A stretch of DNA of 64,000 bases from Pirellulales bacterium (GTDB lineage Bacteria > Planctomycetota > Planctomycetia > Pirellulales > JAEUIK01), in contig JAIBBZ010000013.1 of NCBI GenBank assembly GCA_019694435.1, positions 1 through 64,000 on the forward strand, given 5' to 3'. Below, piece by piece: positions 39,296 through 47,566 of the stretch. Position numbers and translations under genes: made by a program. The notes beneath the pieces are model-generated. The model searched no databases. It saw nothing but the letters and a program-made list of their open reading frames with translations, and was not told where the DNA came from. Position 1 is the stretch's first letter, and every line of letters starts with the position of its first letter.

Positions 39296-39316
39296 ATCGT
39301 GGTGCGGCAGTGAATC
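39281..39316. repeat. 18-bp tandem duplication spanning a stop codon
   Basis: GTGGTGCGCCAGTGAATC at 39281-39298 is repeated at 39299-39316 with one mismatch (17/18). The first unit holds the last codons and the stop (39293-39295) of the GYF_2 gene; the second unit is non-coding. Confidence 0.8.
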
Positions 39317-39460
39317 GCTGCCCTGGTGTGTTTCCCCGTCCGGGGCGCCTACCCCCAACTCGACGGCACCGCTAGACTTTTCCTGCCCACTTGCTCATGG
39401 CAATTCTTCGTGGGTGGTTGTCCGCTGTCTCAACTCGAAGCCTCTGACAGGAGACGTGCG

Positions 39461-40024
39461 ATGCGCGTTCATTCCCGGCCGTCCATCGTGACCTTGGCCC
39501 TGGCCCTGGCCGCCCTGGGCGCGGCCCCGGGGTTTGCCGCCGACGATGCCCCAGGCACGATCGACCTGGGCCAGCTCACGCTGCTGGCTCCGGACACCTG
39601 GACCCGCAAGCAGCCGGCGTCGCAAATCATCGCTCACGAGTTCTCCATCAAGCCGGCCGAAGGCGACAAGCTGCCAGGACGCATGACCGTGATGGCGGCC
39701 GGCGGCTCGATCGAGGCCAACATCGAGCGGTGGTACGGCCAATTCACCCAGCCCGATGGCAGCGCCACGGCCGACCGGGCCAAGCGTGAAAAGCTCAAAG
39801 CCGCCGGCTGCGACGTCGAATGGGTCGATATCTCGGGCACCTATCTGGACCGCCCGGCTCCGCGATTGCCGGGCGTCGAACGGCCCGATTACCGCATGCT
39901 GGGTGCCATCGTCGCGACCAAGCAAGGTCTCGTCTTTCTGAAGTTCTATGGCCCGCAGAAGACGGTGACCGAGCAAGAGCAAGCCTTCCGGCAGATGCTC
40001 ACCGGCGCCAAGAGCGCGAAGTAA
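39461..40024 (+). CDS. Exported protein of unknown function
   Basis: 187 residues with a signal peptide (1-26, ending GFAADDA). The mature domain (LGQLTLLAPDTWTRKQPASQ to the end) has the layout of small exported proteins with a PsbP/Mog1-like fold; MTVMAAGGSIEANIERWYGQ is the most characteristic phrase. AGGAG lies seven bases before the ATG at 39461. The following NTPase gene begins 36 bases after its stop. Confidence 0.75.
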   Translation: MRVHSRPSIVTLALALAALGAAPGFAADDAPGTIDLGQLTLLAPDTWTRKQPASQIIAHEFSIKPAEGDKLPGRMTVMAAGGSIEANIERWYGQFTQPDGSATADRAKREKLKAAGCDVEWVDISGTYLDRPAPRLPGVERPDYRMLGAIVATKQGLVFLKFYGPQKTVTEQEQAFRQMLTGAKSAK

Positions 40025-40059
40025 CCGTCCTCTCGATCGTCCGCTCCCTGGGCACGCCG

Positions 40060-41529
40060 ATGAAGACGCAGCGATTTCTCGAGCATCACGGCATCGTCAT
40101 TCACCCGTTTACGGATGAGGATGCCCAGACCGATCAGGTCTTCAAACAGCATTGCATCCTGAGCACCCACCATCCGGCCTGGGACAAGATCTACGGCGAT
40201 CCGTCCGAGCCTTCGACGGCCATCGTGTTCGGCGAGAAAGGCGCGGGCAAAACGGCGTTGCGGCTGCAGGTGGTCAAGCACCTCGAGCAATACAACGCTG
40301 AGCATCCGGATCGCCGGGTGTTCGTGATCGAGTACGACGACTTCAATCCGTTCCTTGATCGCTTCAGCAGTAAGTTGCCGGCGCGCCAGCGCCGCACCGA
40401 TCGCCTGCTGCAAGAGTGGAAGCTCTGGGATCACATGGACGCGATCTTGTCGCTCGGCGTGACCCGGCTGATCGACCGATTGCTCGACCCGCCCCCCGGC
40501 ACCAGCCCCGCTGCGCATCGGCTCACGCGGCTACAGTCGCGCGACCTGATGTTGCTGGCCAGCCTGTACGATCAATCGCTCGACGAACCGTCGCCGAGCC
40601 GCTGGCGCAGGCTCCGACACCAATTGCGCTTCTCAACCTGGCGCAGCAAATGGCGCGTCGCGCTGGGCCTGGCCGCGGTGTTGCTGGTCGCCGCCATCAC
40701 AGTGCTGCGCGATCAATGGGACTGGCTGTCGACGCCCTGGCCGTATCTGATCGCGCTGGCGGGCTGGATACCCTGGGCGTGGGGCGCCTGGCGGCGCTGG
40801 TGGCAGGCGCGAGCCATTGCCCGGCAGCTCCGGGTGATCAATCGCGAGGTCAACGGGCTGCGCCGCCACTTGATGAAGTTCACGGCGGAAGAACTGTCCG
40901 GCCAGCCGCTGCCGACGATGGGGCGGACGGACGATCGCTACGAGTTGCTCAACAAATTCCTGACGATCCTGCGCGGGGCCGGCTACAGCGGCGCGATCGT
41001 GTTGATCGACCGGGTCGACGAGCCGCACCTGATCAACGGGGCTCCGGAGCAAATGCGGTCGCTGCTGTGGCCGCTGCTGGACAACAAGTTTCTCAAGCAC
41101 CCGGGCGTCGGCTTCAAGCTGCTGTTGCCGATCGAATTGTCGTACCACATCCAGCGCGAAGACGCGGCATTCTTTCAGCGGGCCCGACTCGACAAGCAGA
41201 ACATGGTGCCGTCGCTCGATTGGACGGGCGAAGCGCTCTACGACGTGGCCAATGCCCGGCTACAGGCCTGTGCGGCCGAAGGTCGCTCGCCCAAGCTCCG
41301 CGAGCTGTTCGACGCCTCGGTGAGCGAGACGCGGCTGATCGAAGCGCTGCGCCGGTTGCGGGTACCGCGCCACTTGTTCAAGCTGCTGCACCGGGTGCTG
41401 GTGGCGCATTGCAACCTGTACACCGATGAACAGCCGGCCTGGAAGATTTCGGCGGCCACGTTCGACGCGACCCTGACGCTCTATCTGCGCGATCAAGAGG
41501 CCTTCGATCGGGGAGTTGGCGCCGGCTGA
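40060..41529 (+). CDS. KAP-like P-loop NTPase with two internal membrane helices
   Basis: 489 residues. Walker A is GEKGAGKTA (58-66), and a Walker B-like strand is IVLIDRVDEP (313-322). Two hydrophobic segments (about 199-216 and 227-245) separate the two motifs, so the NTPase domain is split by a membrane hairpin, as in KAP-family NTPases. Those proteins are often linked to defence or membrane-associated signalling; no effector gene is seen here. The first ATG after the preceding gene (40060) is used, though the frame is open further upstream. Confidence 0.8.
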   Translation: MKTQRFLEHHGIVIHPFTDEDAQTDQVFKQHCILSTHHPAWDKIYGDPSEPSTAIVFGEKGAGKTALRLQVVKHLEQYNAEHPDRRVFVIEYDDFNPFLDRFSSKLPARQRRTDRLLQEWKLWDHMDAILSLGVTRLIDRLLDPPPGTSPAAHRLTRLQSRDLMLLASLYDQSLDEPSPSRWRRLRHQLRFSTWRSKWRVALGLAAVLLVAAITVLRDQWDWLSTPWPYLIALAGWIPWAWGAWRRWWQARAIARQLRVINREVNGLRRHLMKFTAEELSGQPLPTMGRTDDRYELLNKFLTILRGAGYSGAIVLIDRVDEPHLINGAPEQMRSLLWPLLDNKFLKHPGVGFKLLLPIELSYHIQREDAAFFQRARLDKQNMVPSLDWTGEALYDVANARLQACAAEGRSPKLRELFDASVSETRLIEALRRLRVPRHLFKLLHRVLVAHCNLYTDEQPAWKISAATFDATLTLYLRDQEAFDRGVGAG

Positions 41530-41702
41530 TCGCGCCGCGCGAAACGCCGCCAGCAGCTAGCGTCGCTCGAAGCGTACAGTGGGCTCGTCTTGACCGTCCT
41601 CGGCCTTCTTGCCAGACTCTGCGGCCCAGTGCGGATCGTAACCAGGCTGGGGACTCGCCTGCCGCGAGCGGTCCGCGCACTCCAGGGAAGGAGATTCGAG
41701 CG

Positions 41703-42392
41703 ATGCGCTGCTTGCAGCCGCTGGTCGGCCTGACGTTGTTGATCGCCGTGGTTGGGACCGGTTGTACCAAGTCGGACTCGCCGACGACCGCATCCGCGAA
41801 ACCGGCGGGCGCTCCGCAAGACGCGGTGCGCAAGTTTCTGCAGGCCGTCAAAACGGGCGACGACCAGACCGCCGAGGCTTTGCTCACGCCGGTCGCGCGC
41901 GAGATGACCAAGAAGCACGAGCTGGCGGTCGCGCCGCCGGGTAGCGATACGGCTTCGTTCGAGGTCGGCGAGGTTGAAATGGTCGCCGATGACGGCGCTC
42001 ACGTCGCTTGCCGTTGGACCGACGTCGATGAATCGGGCCAGCCCCACACCGACAACATCGTCTGGATGGTGCGCTTGGAGGAAGAGGGTTGGCGCGTCGC
42101 CGGCATGGCGGCCGTCTTGTTCCCCGGGGAGCCGCCGCTGTTCCTCAACTTCGAAGACCCCGAAGACATGATCCGCAAGCAGGAACTGGTGGCGCAGGAG
42201 ATCGAACGCCGGGCAACGGCCGGTTCGCAAGGGACGAGCGAGGGTACGCCCGCCACCCAGGTTCCGGCGAGTGCTGCCCCGCCGGCGCAGAAACAGGCGC
42301 CAGGTGAAAAAGTCGCAGCGCAGCGTCCGGCAGCCCCGGCGGCGACTCCGCGCCAAGCGCAGCAGCCTGCCCCGGGCCCTCGGCGTCAGTAA
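41703..42392 (+). CDS. Putative lipoprotein with NTF2-like domain
   Basis: 229 residues. Leader LVGLTLLIAVVGTGCTKSDS with a lipobox-like Cys. Residues about 38-145 (QDAVRKFLQAVKTGDDQTAE, LLTPVAREM, then WMVRLEEEGWRVAGM) have the helix-helix-strand layout of NTF2/SnoaL-like lipoproteins. The last 60 residues are Ala/Pro/Gln-rich. It is followed by a clear terminator at 42523-42555. Confidence 0.75.
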   Translation: MRCLQPLVGLTLLIAVVGTGCTKSDSPTTASAKPAGAPQDAVRKFLQAVKTGDDQTAEALLTPVAREMTKKHELAVAPPGSDTASFEVGEVEMVADDGAHVACRWTDVDESGQPHTDNIVWMVRLEEEGWRVAGMAAVLFPGEPPLFLNFEDPEDMIRKQELVAQEIERRATAGSQGTSEGTPATQVPASAAPPAQKQAPGEKVAAQRPAAPAATPRQAQQPAPGPRRQ

Positions 42393-42522
42393 CTTTTTTT
42401 CGACTGGCAGCCGGCGCAAAATTGCGCAGTCGAGCCGCGCACATCCGGCTGCCAATTCGCGCAAATTATCTACCTGCTTGGGGTTCGACGATGTGCGTGC
42501 CGGTCGCACATCGCGACTGTTG

Positions 42523-42555
42523 ACCACCCAACTTGTACGTGGGTGGTGTTTTTTT
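42523..42555 (+). terminator. Intrinsic terminator after the NTF2-like lipoprotein gene
   Basis: Perfect 8-bp stem ACCACCCA (42523-42530) / TGGGTGGT (42540-42547), 9-base loop, then G and seven T. Confidence 0.85.
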
Positions 42556-42674
42556 GCCGCAGGCAGCCGCTCGCTGCGTTGATCGTGGCCTAGCGTTGTT
42601 CGAGAATCGGTGGCGGTATGCGCCACGCAGCTTTCCTGGTTCCCGTATGGTCTACAGACTGTGTGGGTAATCCT

Positions 42675-42702
42675 TGACAGCGAGTTGGCGCATGCTAACT
42701 TA
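42675..42702 (+). promoter_or_regulatory. Promoter candidate for the Cys-rich protein gene
   Basis: A consensus -35 box TTGACA (42675-42680), 16-base spacer, and a weak -10 TAACTT (42697-42702), about 220 bases before the ATG at 42926. Confidence 0.35.
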
Positions 42703-42925
42703 CCGGCCTAGTCTGCGTTACCGGCAACCTCTGCGCAATCGGTACAGGCTCCAGGGCAGCACTGTTCGATGACGCGGAGGGTGAAGGGAACGCGGTCACC
42801 GCAAGGAGACGCCCCGCCGCCGCCGTCGCGGAACGGGCACGCGAAGCTAGGACTCACGACGGCAGAGAGACGTTCTTTCCGGTTTTGCTACGTAGCACTG
42901 AGGACTTTGGTAGGAGGGATTGGAC

Positions 42926-43360
42926 ATGAATCGTGTTTTGATTCTCGGCATCGCGATTTTCTTCGCGATGGTCGGCTTCGCCCTGATGGGCGAGTCGAGC
43001 AAGGCGTACGCCGGCTTCCGTTGCCGTGGCTGCCACGCCTGCAGTGGTGATTGCGGTGGTAGCGATTGCAGCGCCGATTGCGGCGGCTGCCACGCTCGCC
43101 GTTGCTGTGGTTTGTTCAAGCGCTGCCATGGCCGTCGTTGCCATGGTCGTCGTTGCCACGGCCGTTGCCACGCTGATGATTGCTGTGGCGCTCCGGCTGA
43201 TTGCTGCGGCGCTCCGGCTTGCGAAGCCTGCGCTCCGGCTTGTGAGCCCGCTCCGAGCTGCTGCGGTTCGGCCGCTCCGGCTGGCGAAGCTCCGGCCCCG
43301 GCCACCGAGGCCCCGGCCCCGGCTCCGGCCGTCGAGGCCCCGGCCCCCATGGCCAACTAG
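42926..43360 (+). CDS. Secreted cysteine- and histidine-rich protein of unknown function
   Basis: 144 residues. Signal peptide about 1-30 (ends KAYAG). The mature part has 22 cysteines and 6 histidines in about 75 residues: CRGCHACSGDCGGSDCSADC, CGGCHARRCC, then repeated CHGRR units and CCGAPADCCGAP. The last 35 residues are Ala/Pro/Glu-rich. CRGCH and CGGCH fit the haem c motif, but the overall pattern looks more like a metal-binding or disulphide-rich protein. TAGGAGGG seven bases before the ATG, its own promoter candidate and a strong terminator suggest a well-expressed single gene. Confidence 0.8.
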   Translation: MNRVLILGIAIFFAMVGFALMGESSKAYAGFRCRGCHACSGDCGGSDCSADCGGCHARRCCGLFKRCHGRRCHGRRCHGRCHADDCCGAPADCCGAPACEACAPACEPAPSCCGSAAPAGEAPAPATEAPAPAPAVEAPAPMAN

Positions 43361-43470
43361 TTCGGTCTCCTCCTGCCCGATAACTTCGGCGTGGGTCGGC
43401 CGACTGTTGATTGTAGGAATGCCCGTTGTCGCTCCGAGGCCCTGCTGGGACGACAACGCGAGACAGCACA

Positions 43471-43509
43471 AACCGGGTCCCTGTTTTCAGGGGCCCGGTT
43501 TTATTTTTG
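43471..43509 (+). terminator. Strong intrinsic terminator after the Cys-rich gene
   Basis: 13-bp stem AACCGGGTCCCTG (43471-43483) / CAGGGGCCCGGTT (43488-43500) with one G-U pair and a 4-base loop, followed by TTATTTTTG. Confidence 0.9.
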
Positions 43510-43633
43510 CTGCTGACTTGGCCGCCCTCGCCAAGATTCCCGCGCCAGGGCCTTGAGCACGGCGGGCTCGTGGGCCACGATGGTCAGCTCTTGAGGGCTC
43601 AAGTTCACGTCAGCCAAGCCGACCCCGAGTGCC

Positions 43634-44371
43634 ATGAGCGGCAGCGTTTCCCCGGTTCGCAACGATCAGGAAGTGGCCGCCGCCCCACCGTCGGATTCTG
43701 TTCGCACTGCGGTTACCTTGCTGGTGATCGTGCATTTGTTTGCCGTCGTGGCGGTCATGGCCTTTTGGGCCACGCGCCCCATCACGGGCAATGCAACGCA
43801 GCGCGAGTCGTTTGTGGAACGACTGCACAACGTCAGCTTCTTGACCGGGCATTTGCAGCTCCTGTTCCAAGACCTGGGCTACAACTACTTCCTCACCCAG
43901 GCCGATCAGCTCGACGTCGATCATCAGTTCGTCTTCGATCTCAAACTCCAAGACGGTACGAAACGCGAGGCCACGTTGCCCCAGCCGGATCTCTGGCCCG
44001 GCATCCGCCGGCAGCGCATGCAGATCCTTGCCAATCTGGCCGGGCAGCGGATCGGTGAGGATGGCGCCGAAAGCATCCTGCCGCGGCTCACCGCCGGCTA
44101 CATGGCGCGGAAGTACGACGCGGTGTCGGGCACGGTCCGCCTGCGGGCCCATTTGCTCGTACCGCCGGAGAATGTTCGTTCCCCGGATTCGAAGCTGTCC
44201 GATCCCTTCGCCGCGGCCTATTACCGCACGCCCTACGAGGCCCAGATGCTGGTGCGTTCGGGACAGGTCAGCTTGCTCAAGGCGGCCGCCGCCGGCGAGA
44301 CGGCGCCTTCGGCCGGGCGCGCGCCGCGCACTTCGCCCGGTACACCGCCGGCTCCCGGGGGCAATCCGTGA
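43634..44371 (+). CDS. Single-pass membrane protein, partner of the HTTM protein
   Basis: 245 residues. One membrane helix (about 26-46, VTLLVIVHLFAVVAVMAFWA) near the N-terminus, then a soluble domain with NVSFLTGHLQLLFQDLGYNY and RREATLPQPDLW-like charged segments, ending in a Pro/Ala-rich tail. No family recognised. Its stop overlaps the GTG start of the HTTM gene, so the two proteins are probably made together and may interact in the membrane. Confidence 0.78.
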   Translation: MSGSVSPVRNDQEVAAAPPSDSVRTAVTLLVIVHLFAVVAVMAFWATRPITGNATQRESFVERLHNVSFLTGHLQLLFQDLGYNYFLTQADQLDVDHQFVFDLKLQDGTKREATLPQPDLWPGIRRQRMQILANLAGQRIGEDGAESILPRLTAGYMARKYDAVSGTVRLRAHLLVPPENVRSPDSKLSDPFAAAYYRTPYEAQMLVRSGQVSLLKAAAAGETAPSAGRAPRTSPGTPPAPGGNP

Positions 44372-45306
44372 CGGGCTACTTCCGCGATTTTGGCCGTGCG
44401 GTCAGCGAGGGTTGGAACCGCTTCTGGTTCACGCCGTCCGATCCCCTGCCGCTGTGCGTCGTGCGGCTGCTCTCGGGCTGCCTGGCGCTGTACTACCTGG
44501 CGACGCTCACGCCCGATCTGCAGGAGCTGTTCGGGCCCAAGGGCCTGCTCCTCTCAGAAACCGTGCGTGAATACCGCGGCGATGATTTTCTCGCCTGGTC
44601 GTATCTGGATTATTTGCGCGAGCCGACCGAGCTGTTGCTGGTGCACCTGCTCGGGCTGACCATTGTCGCGCTCTACACCGTGGGGGCATTCGCGCGGATC
44701 ACCTCGGTGCTGGCGCTCGTCGTGATGCTCTCTTATTTCCATCGGGCGCCGCTGATCACCACCGAGTTCGAACCGCTCGTGGCCATGATGATGTTCTATG
44801 TCTGTCTCGGGCCGTGCGGTCGAAGATTGTCGATCGACGCCTGGAGACGCGGCCGCCGAGGGGCGTCGATTGCCGGCCCGGCGACCTGGTCGTGGGCGGC
44901 GACCGTGGCGACACGGCTGCTGCAGATTCACTTGTCGGCCGCCGTGTTGATGATGGCGCTGGCCAAGCTGCGCGGCGACGTCTGGTGGACGGGTGAAGCC
45001 ATGTGGTGGTTGTTGAGCCGTCCGGAGTCGCGGCTCGTAGATCTCACGGGCACGCTCTACGACCGCCCGCTGCTGTACACGACTTGGACCCATGTCCAGG
45101 TGATTTACGAAATGACATTTGCGATTCTCGTATGGAATCGTTGGCTGCGGCCGTTGCTGGTGGTCGTGGGGTGGCTCGTCTGGCCGCTGCTGGCCGTGGC
45201 GACTTCGATGTGTACCTTTGCCGTGGCGATGATGGCCGCGAGCTGCATTTTCTTGCCGCCCGAGTTTTTCGGCGCTTGGCTGGCCCCCTTGCGACGGCGC
45301 GGGTGA
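44368..45306 (+). CDS. HTTM domain membrane protein (vitamin K-dependent carboxylase-like)
   Basis: 312 residues with about six to seven membrane helices. RFWFTPSDPLPLCVVRLLSG at the start, ITTEFEPLVAMMMFYVCLGP, and RLLQIHLSAAVLMMALAKLR followed by WWTGEAMWWLL are typical of the HTTM family, bacterial relatives of the gamma-glutamyl carboxylase membrane domain. Bacterial function is unknown. GTG start at 44368 overlapping the upstream stop (GTGA). Confidence 0.88.
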   Translation: MTGYFRDFGRAVSEGWNRFWFTPSDPLPLCVVRLLSGCLALYYLATLTPDLQELFGPKGLLLSETVREYRGDDFLAWSYLDYLREPTELLLVHLLGLTIVALYTVGAFARITSVLALVVMLSYFHRAPLITTEFEPLVAMMMFYVCLGPCGRRLSIDAWRRGRRGASIAGPATWSWAATVATRLLQIHLSAAVLMMALAKLRGDVWWTGEAMWWLLSRPESRLVDLTGTLYDRPLLYTTWTHVQVIYEMTFAILVWNRWLRPLLVVVGWLVWPLLAVATSMCTFAVAMMAASCIFLPPEFFGAWLAPLRRRG

Positions 45307-45343
45307 GCGATTGCCGTTCGGCCTGACTTTGTGGAGCCAATCG

Positions 45344-46252
45344 ATGGTCCGTACCCTCTCACGTCGCCAGCTGTTGCACACGAGTGCCGGAATCGCCTGC
45401 GCCGCGACGGCGGGCGCATGGGTGCGTCCCGCGCCGGGTATCGAGCCGATCGCGCGCACCGGCGAGCCGAAGTTCAAGCTCAGCCTTGCCGCATATAGCT
45501 ATCGCGATCTACTGACCGGCAAAGACCCTCCGTTGACGCTCGACGACTTCGTGCGCGACTGCGCGGCTTTCGGTCTCGAAGGCACCGAACTAACGAGCTA
45601 TTACTTTCCCCAAGAGCCTGCGCGCGAGTATTTGCTGCATATCAAGGAGCTTTGCTTCCGCTTGGGGCTTGACGTTTCCGGCACGGCCGTGGGCAACGAT
45701 TTCACCGTGCCCCCGGGACCAAAACGCGACGAACAGATCGCCGGCGTCATGCGCTGGATTGAGTATGCGGCGATTCTCGGGGCGCCCGTCATTCGCATTT
45801 TCTCCGGGGCCGCGGGCAAAGTCGGCGAAGCGGAGGCGCGGCGTTTGGCGGTCGAGGCGATCGAAACCTGTTGCGCCAAGGCCGGCGAGCACGGCATCTA
45901 CCTGGCCTTGGAGAATCACGGCGGACTGACCGACACGGCCGAAGGCACGTTGGCCCTGGTCGAGGCCGTTCGGAGCCCGTGGTTCGGCGTGAACCTCGAC
46001 ACCGGCAACTTCCGCAGCGCGGACGTCTACGGCGATCTCGCGCGACTGGCGCCGTATGCCGTCAATGTGCAGGTCAAGGTGATGATTCAACCGCAGGGCG
46101 GGCAGAAGCAGCCCAGCGACCTGGCCCGGCTGGCAAAGATCCTGCGCGACGCCGCCTATCGCGGATACGTCGTGCTCGAGTACGAAGAGGGCGAAGACCC
46201 AAGGAAGGCCTGCCCCAGGCACCTGGCCGAGTTGCGGGCCGCTTTGGCCTGA
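45344..46252 (+). CDS. Tat-exported sugar phosphate isomerase/epimerase-family protein
   Basis: 302 residues. Twin-arginine leader LSRRQLLHTSAGIA, then an AP endonuclease 2-like TIM barrel: FKLSLAAYSYRDLL, GLEGTELTSYYF, YLALENHGGLTDTAEG (metal-binding Glu) and VNLDTGNFRSADVY. Related in sequence to the gene at 52178-53107 (ENHGGL and the D-x-GNF segment are shared). Substrate unknown, probably a free sugar or keto-sugar outside the cytoplasm. GGAG precedes the ATG at 45344. Confidence 0.9.
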   Translation: MVRTLSRRQLLHTSAGIACAATAGAWVRPAPGIEPIARTGEPKFKLSLAAYSYRDLLTGKDPPLTLDDFVRDCAAFGLEGTELTSYYFPQEPAREYLLHIKELCFRLGLDVSGTAVGNDFTVPPGPKRDEQIAGVMRWIEYAAILGAPVIRIFSGAAGKVGEAEARRLAVEAIETCCAKAGEHGIYLALENHGGLTDTAEGTLALVEAVRSPWFGVNLDTGNFRSADVYGDLARLAPYAVNVQVKVMIQPQGGQKQPSDLARLAKILRDAAYRGYVVLEYEEGEDPRKACPRHLAELRAALA

Positions 46253-46343
46253 TCGCTCGATCCCGGCGCGGGTCGAAGCGCGCAACGGCCCGGCGCAAAT
46301 CTGTCATCGTCGCAATGCGCAGAGCGGCGCGAGGCGACGTGTT

Positions 46344-46532
46344 CTAGCGCTCTTCCAAGCCGAGATTGCCAATGACGACTTCCGACCCGGGAGTCATCCG
46401 GCGCAGCTTTTCGCACATCAGCAGCTTCTCGGAGTGCGTGGCTCGCTTCAGCTTCCGCTTGAAGACGACCAGCTTCTTGCGGCGATGCCGACGGCGCTTG
46501 ATTTCCTGGTGACGATCGCTGATTCCGCCCAC
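46344..46532 (-). CDS. Small basic protein (62 aa), DUF6800-like
   Basis: Sequence begins GGISDRHQEIKRRRHRRKKL and ends GSEVVIGNLGLEER. It is highly basic and helical, like small planctomycete proteins I associate with DUF6800, possibly nucleic-acid or ribosome binding. The GTG at 46532 is chosen because GAGGAG lies nine bases upstream; the frame further upstream is not protein-like. Confidence 0.7.
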   Translation of the reverse strand: MGGISDRHQEIKRRRHRRKKLVVFKRKLKRATHSEKLLMCEKLRRMTPGSEVVIGNLGLEER

Positions 46533-46743
46533 GGGGCAGTACTCCTCGGTCCGGATTGTGCGCGGGCGCCGAGCGACGCTCCCCGCTTCGAAAACGCTGG
46601 CGCGCGGCCCGCAGGGTGCCCGGCGTCCGGCGCCAAACACGTATTGGTAAACGAAGGAGGCCCGCGGGTCAACGGCGCCGCGCCGGCAGGGGATAGCACC
46701 CCACGTTCGGCCCCCTTGCAAGCCGCGGAGAGAGCCGCCGCAC

Positions 46744-47229
46744 TCAGATCACAGCCACGGTTTCGCGGCCGATTCTCACTTGCACGCTGGCATCTGCCAG
46801 GTTGAACAGGATTACGCGCCCTTTGTCACCCCCGATATGCTCGGCGATCAGGCGGATCTTGTGTTCTGCAAGATGGGCCCTTACGGCTTCGCAGTTCTTG
46901 GCTCCTACGTCGCCGGCCGTGCGTTGGCCGAACATGGTGGCGCCCCCGGCGATCTTGGCGACCAGGGCCACGGGCATCGCGCCGCGGCACAGCAACTCGT
47001 GCTTCATCGTGGCGATGGCCGTGTCGGCATACTTGCCCGGCGTCTCGGTCGCGCCGCGGCTGTCCGGCAGCACGACGTGAGCCAGGGCCCCCAAGCCCGA
47101 CGTCCGATCGAAGATGGCGATGCCCACGCAAGAGCCGAGCAGCGTCTCGAGCTCGGCGGGCGCTCGTCCGTAGCCGATCCCGGCCATCGGGACCTTGATC
47201 AATGAGCTCGCGCAGATCGCCTGGGCCAT
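46744..47229 (-). CDS. cheD: Chemoreceptor glutamine deamidase CheD
   Basis: Deamidates receptor glutamines and, in some species, works with CheC. 161 residues. The catalytic Cys is in LLGSCVGIAIFD, the His in LAHVVLPDS, and the Thr in PGKYADTAI; AKIAGGATMFG is the conserved downstream block. No other chemotaxis gene is nearby. The start is uncertain: ATG at 47187, with AAGG five bases upstream, would give 147 residues but removes the conserved IKV strand, so 47229 is used. Confidence 0.88.
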   Translation of the reverse strand: MAQAICASSLIKVPMAGIGYGRAPAELETLLGSCVGIAIFDRTSGLGALAHVVLPDSRGATETPGKYADTAIATMKHELLCRGAMPVALVAKIAGGATMFGQRTAGDVGAKNCEAVRAHLAEHKIRLIAEHIGGDKGRVILFNLADASVQVRIGRETVAVI

Positions 47230-47404
47230 GAGCAGATCGGTAAGAGCGGAACGAGTGGCATCGCGGTGTTGGGCAACTCTAGCTTGCGGCGGACTTTGTG
47301 TGACGACCGTAACAAGTTCGTCCGGTCCGGACGTAGCGGTCGTAGAGGTCTTGCTGTCCCGTGCCCAGCGTGTGAGGTGCTCGCGACCGCAGCTAAGGCG
47401 GCGA

Positions 47405-47410
47405 TATAAT
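47405..47410 (+). promoter_or_regulatory. -10 box candidate for tRNA-Ser
   Basis: A perfect TATAAT, rare in this GC-rich window, 70 bases before the tRNA. No good -35 box is seen at the expected spacing. Confidence 0.3.
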
Positions 47411-47479
47411 CCAGCGACCGCGTCGGCAACGTGCCACTCGTAGCGAGCACCAGGCATCCGTTGGGGCGCCGGTAACAAC

Positions 47480-47566
47480 GGATGGGTGGCCGAGTGGTCT
47501 AAGGCGGCAGTCTTGAAAACTGCTGACGTCGTGAGGCGTCCGGGGGTTCGAATCCCTCCCCATCCG
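47480..47566 (+). tRNA. tRNA-Ser (UGA anticodon)
   Basis: Acceptor GGATGGG (47480-47486) pairs with CCCATCC (47559-47565), discriminator G. Anticodon loop CTTGAAA gives UGA. The long variable arm after the anticodon stem and the GGTTCGAATCC T-loop are typical class II tRNA-Ser features. The 3' CCA is not encoded in full. Confidence 0.95.

Larger units (their letters stand above)
42393..42925. other. Intergenic region with terminator and promoter, no gene
   Basis: 533 bases between the NTF2-like lipoprotein and the Cys-rich gene. It holds an intrinsic terminator and a promoter candidate (listed separately). About 200 bases between the promoter and the ATG would form an unusually long 5' leader; no structure or small frame in it convinces me. 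Confidence 0.6.

Noticed and set aside
43100-43180. Short direct repeats that might look like a CRISPR or minisatellite
   Set aside because: They encode the CHGRR repeats of the Cys-rich protein in frame; no spacers.
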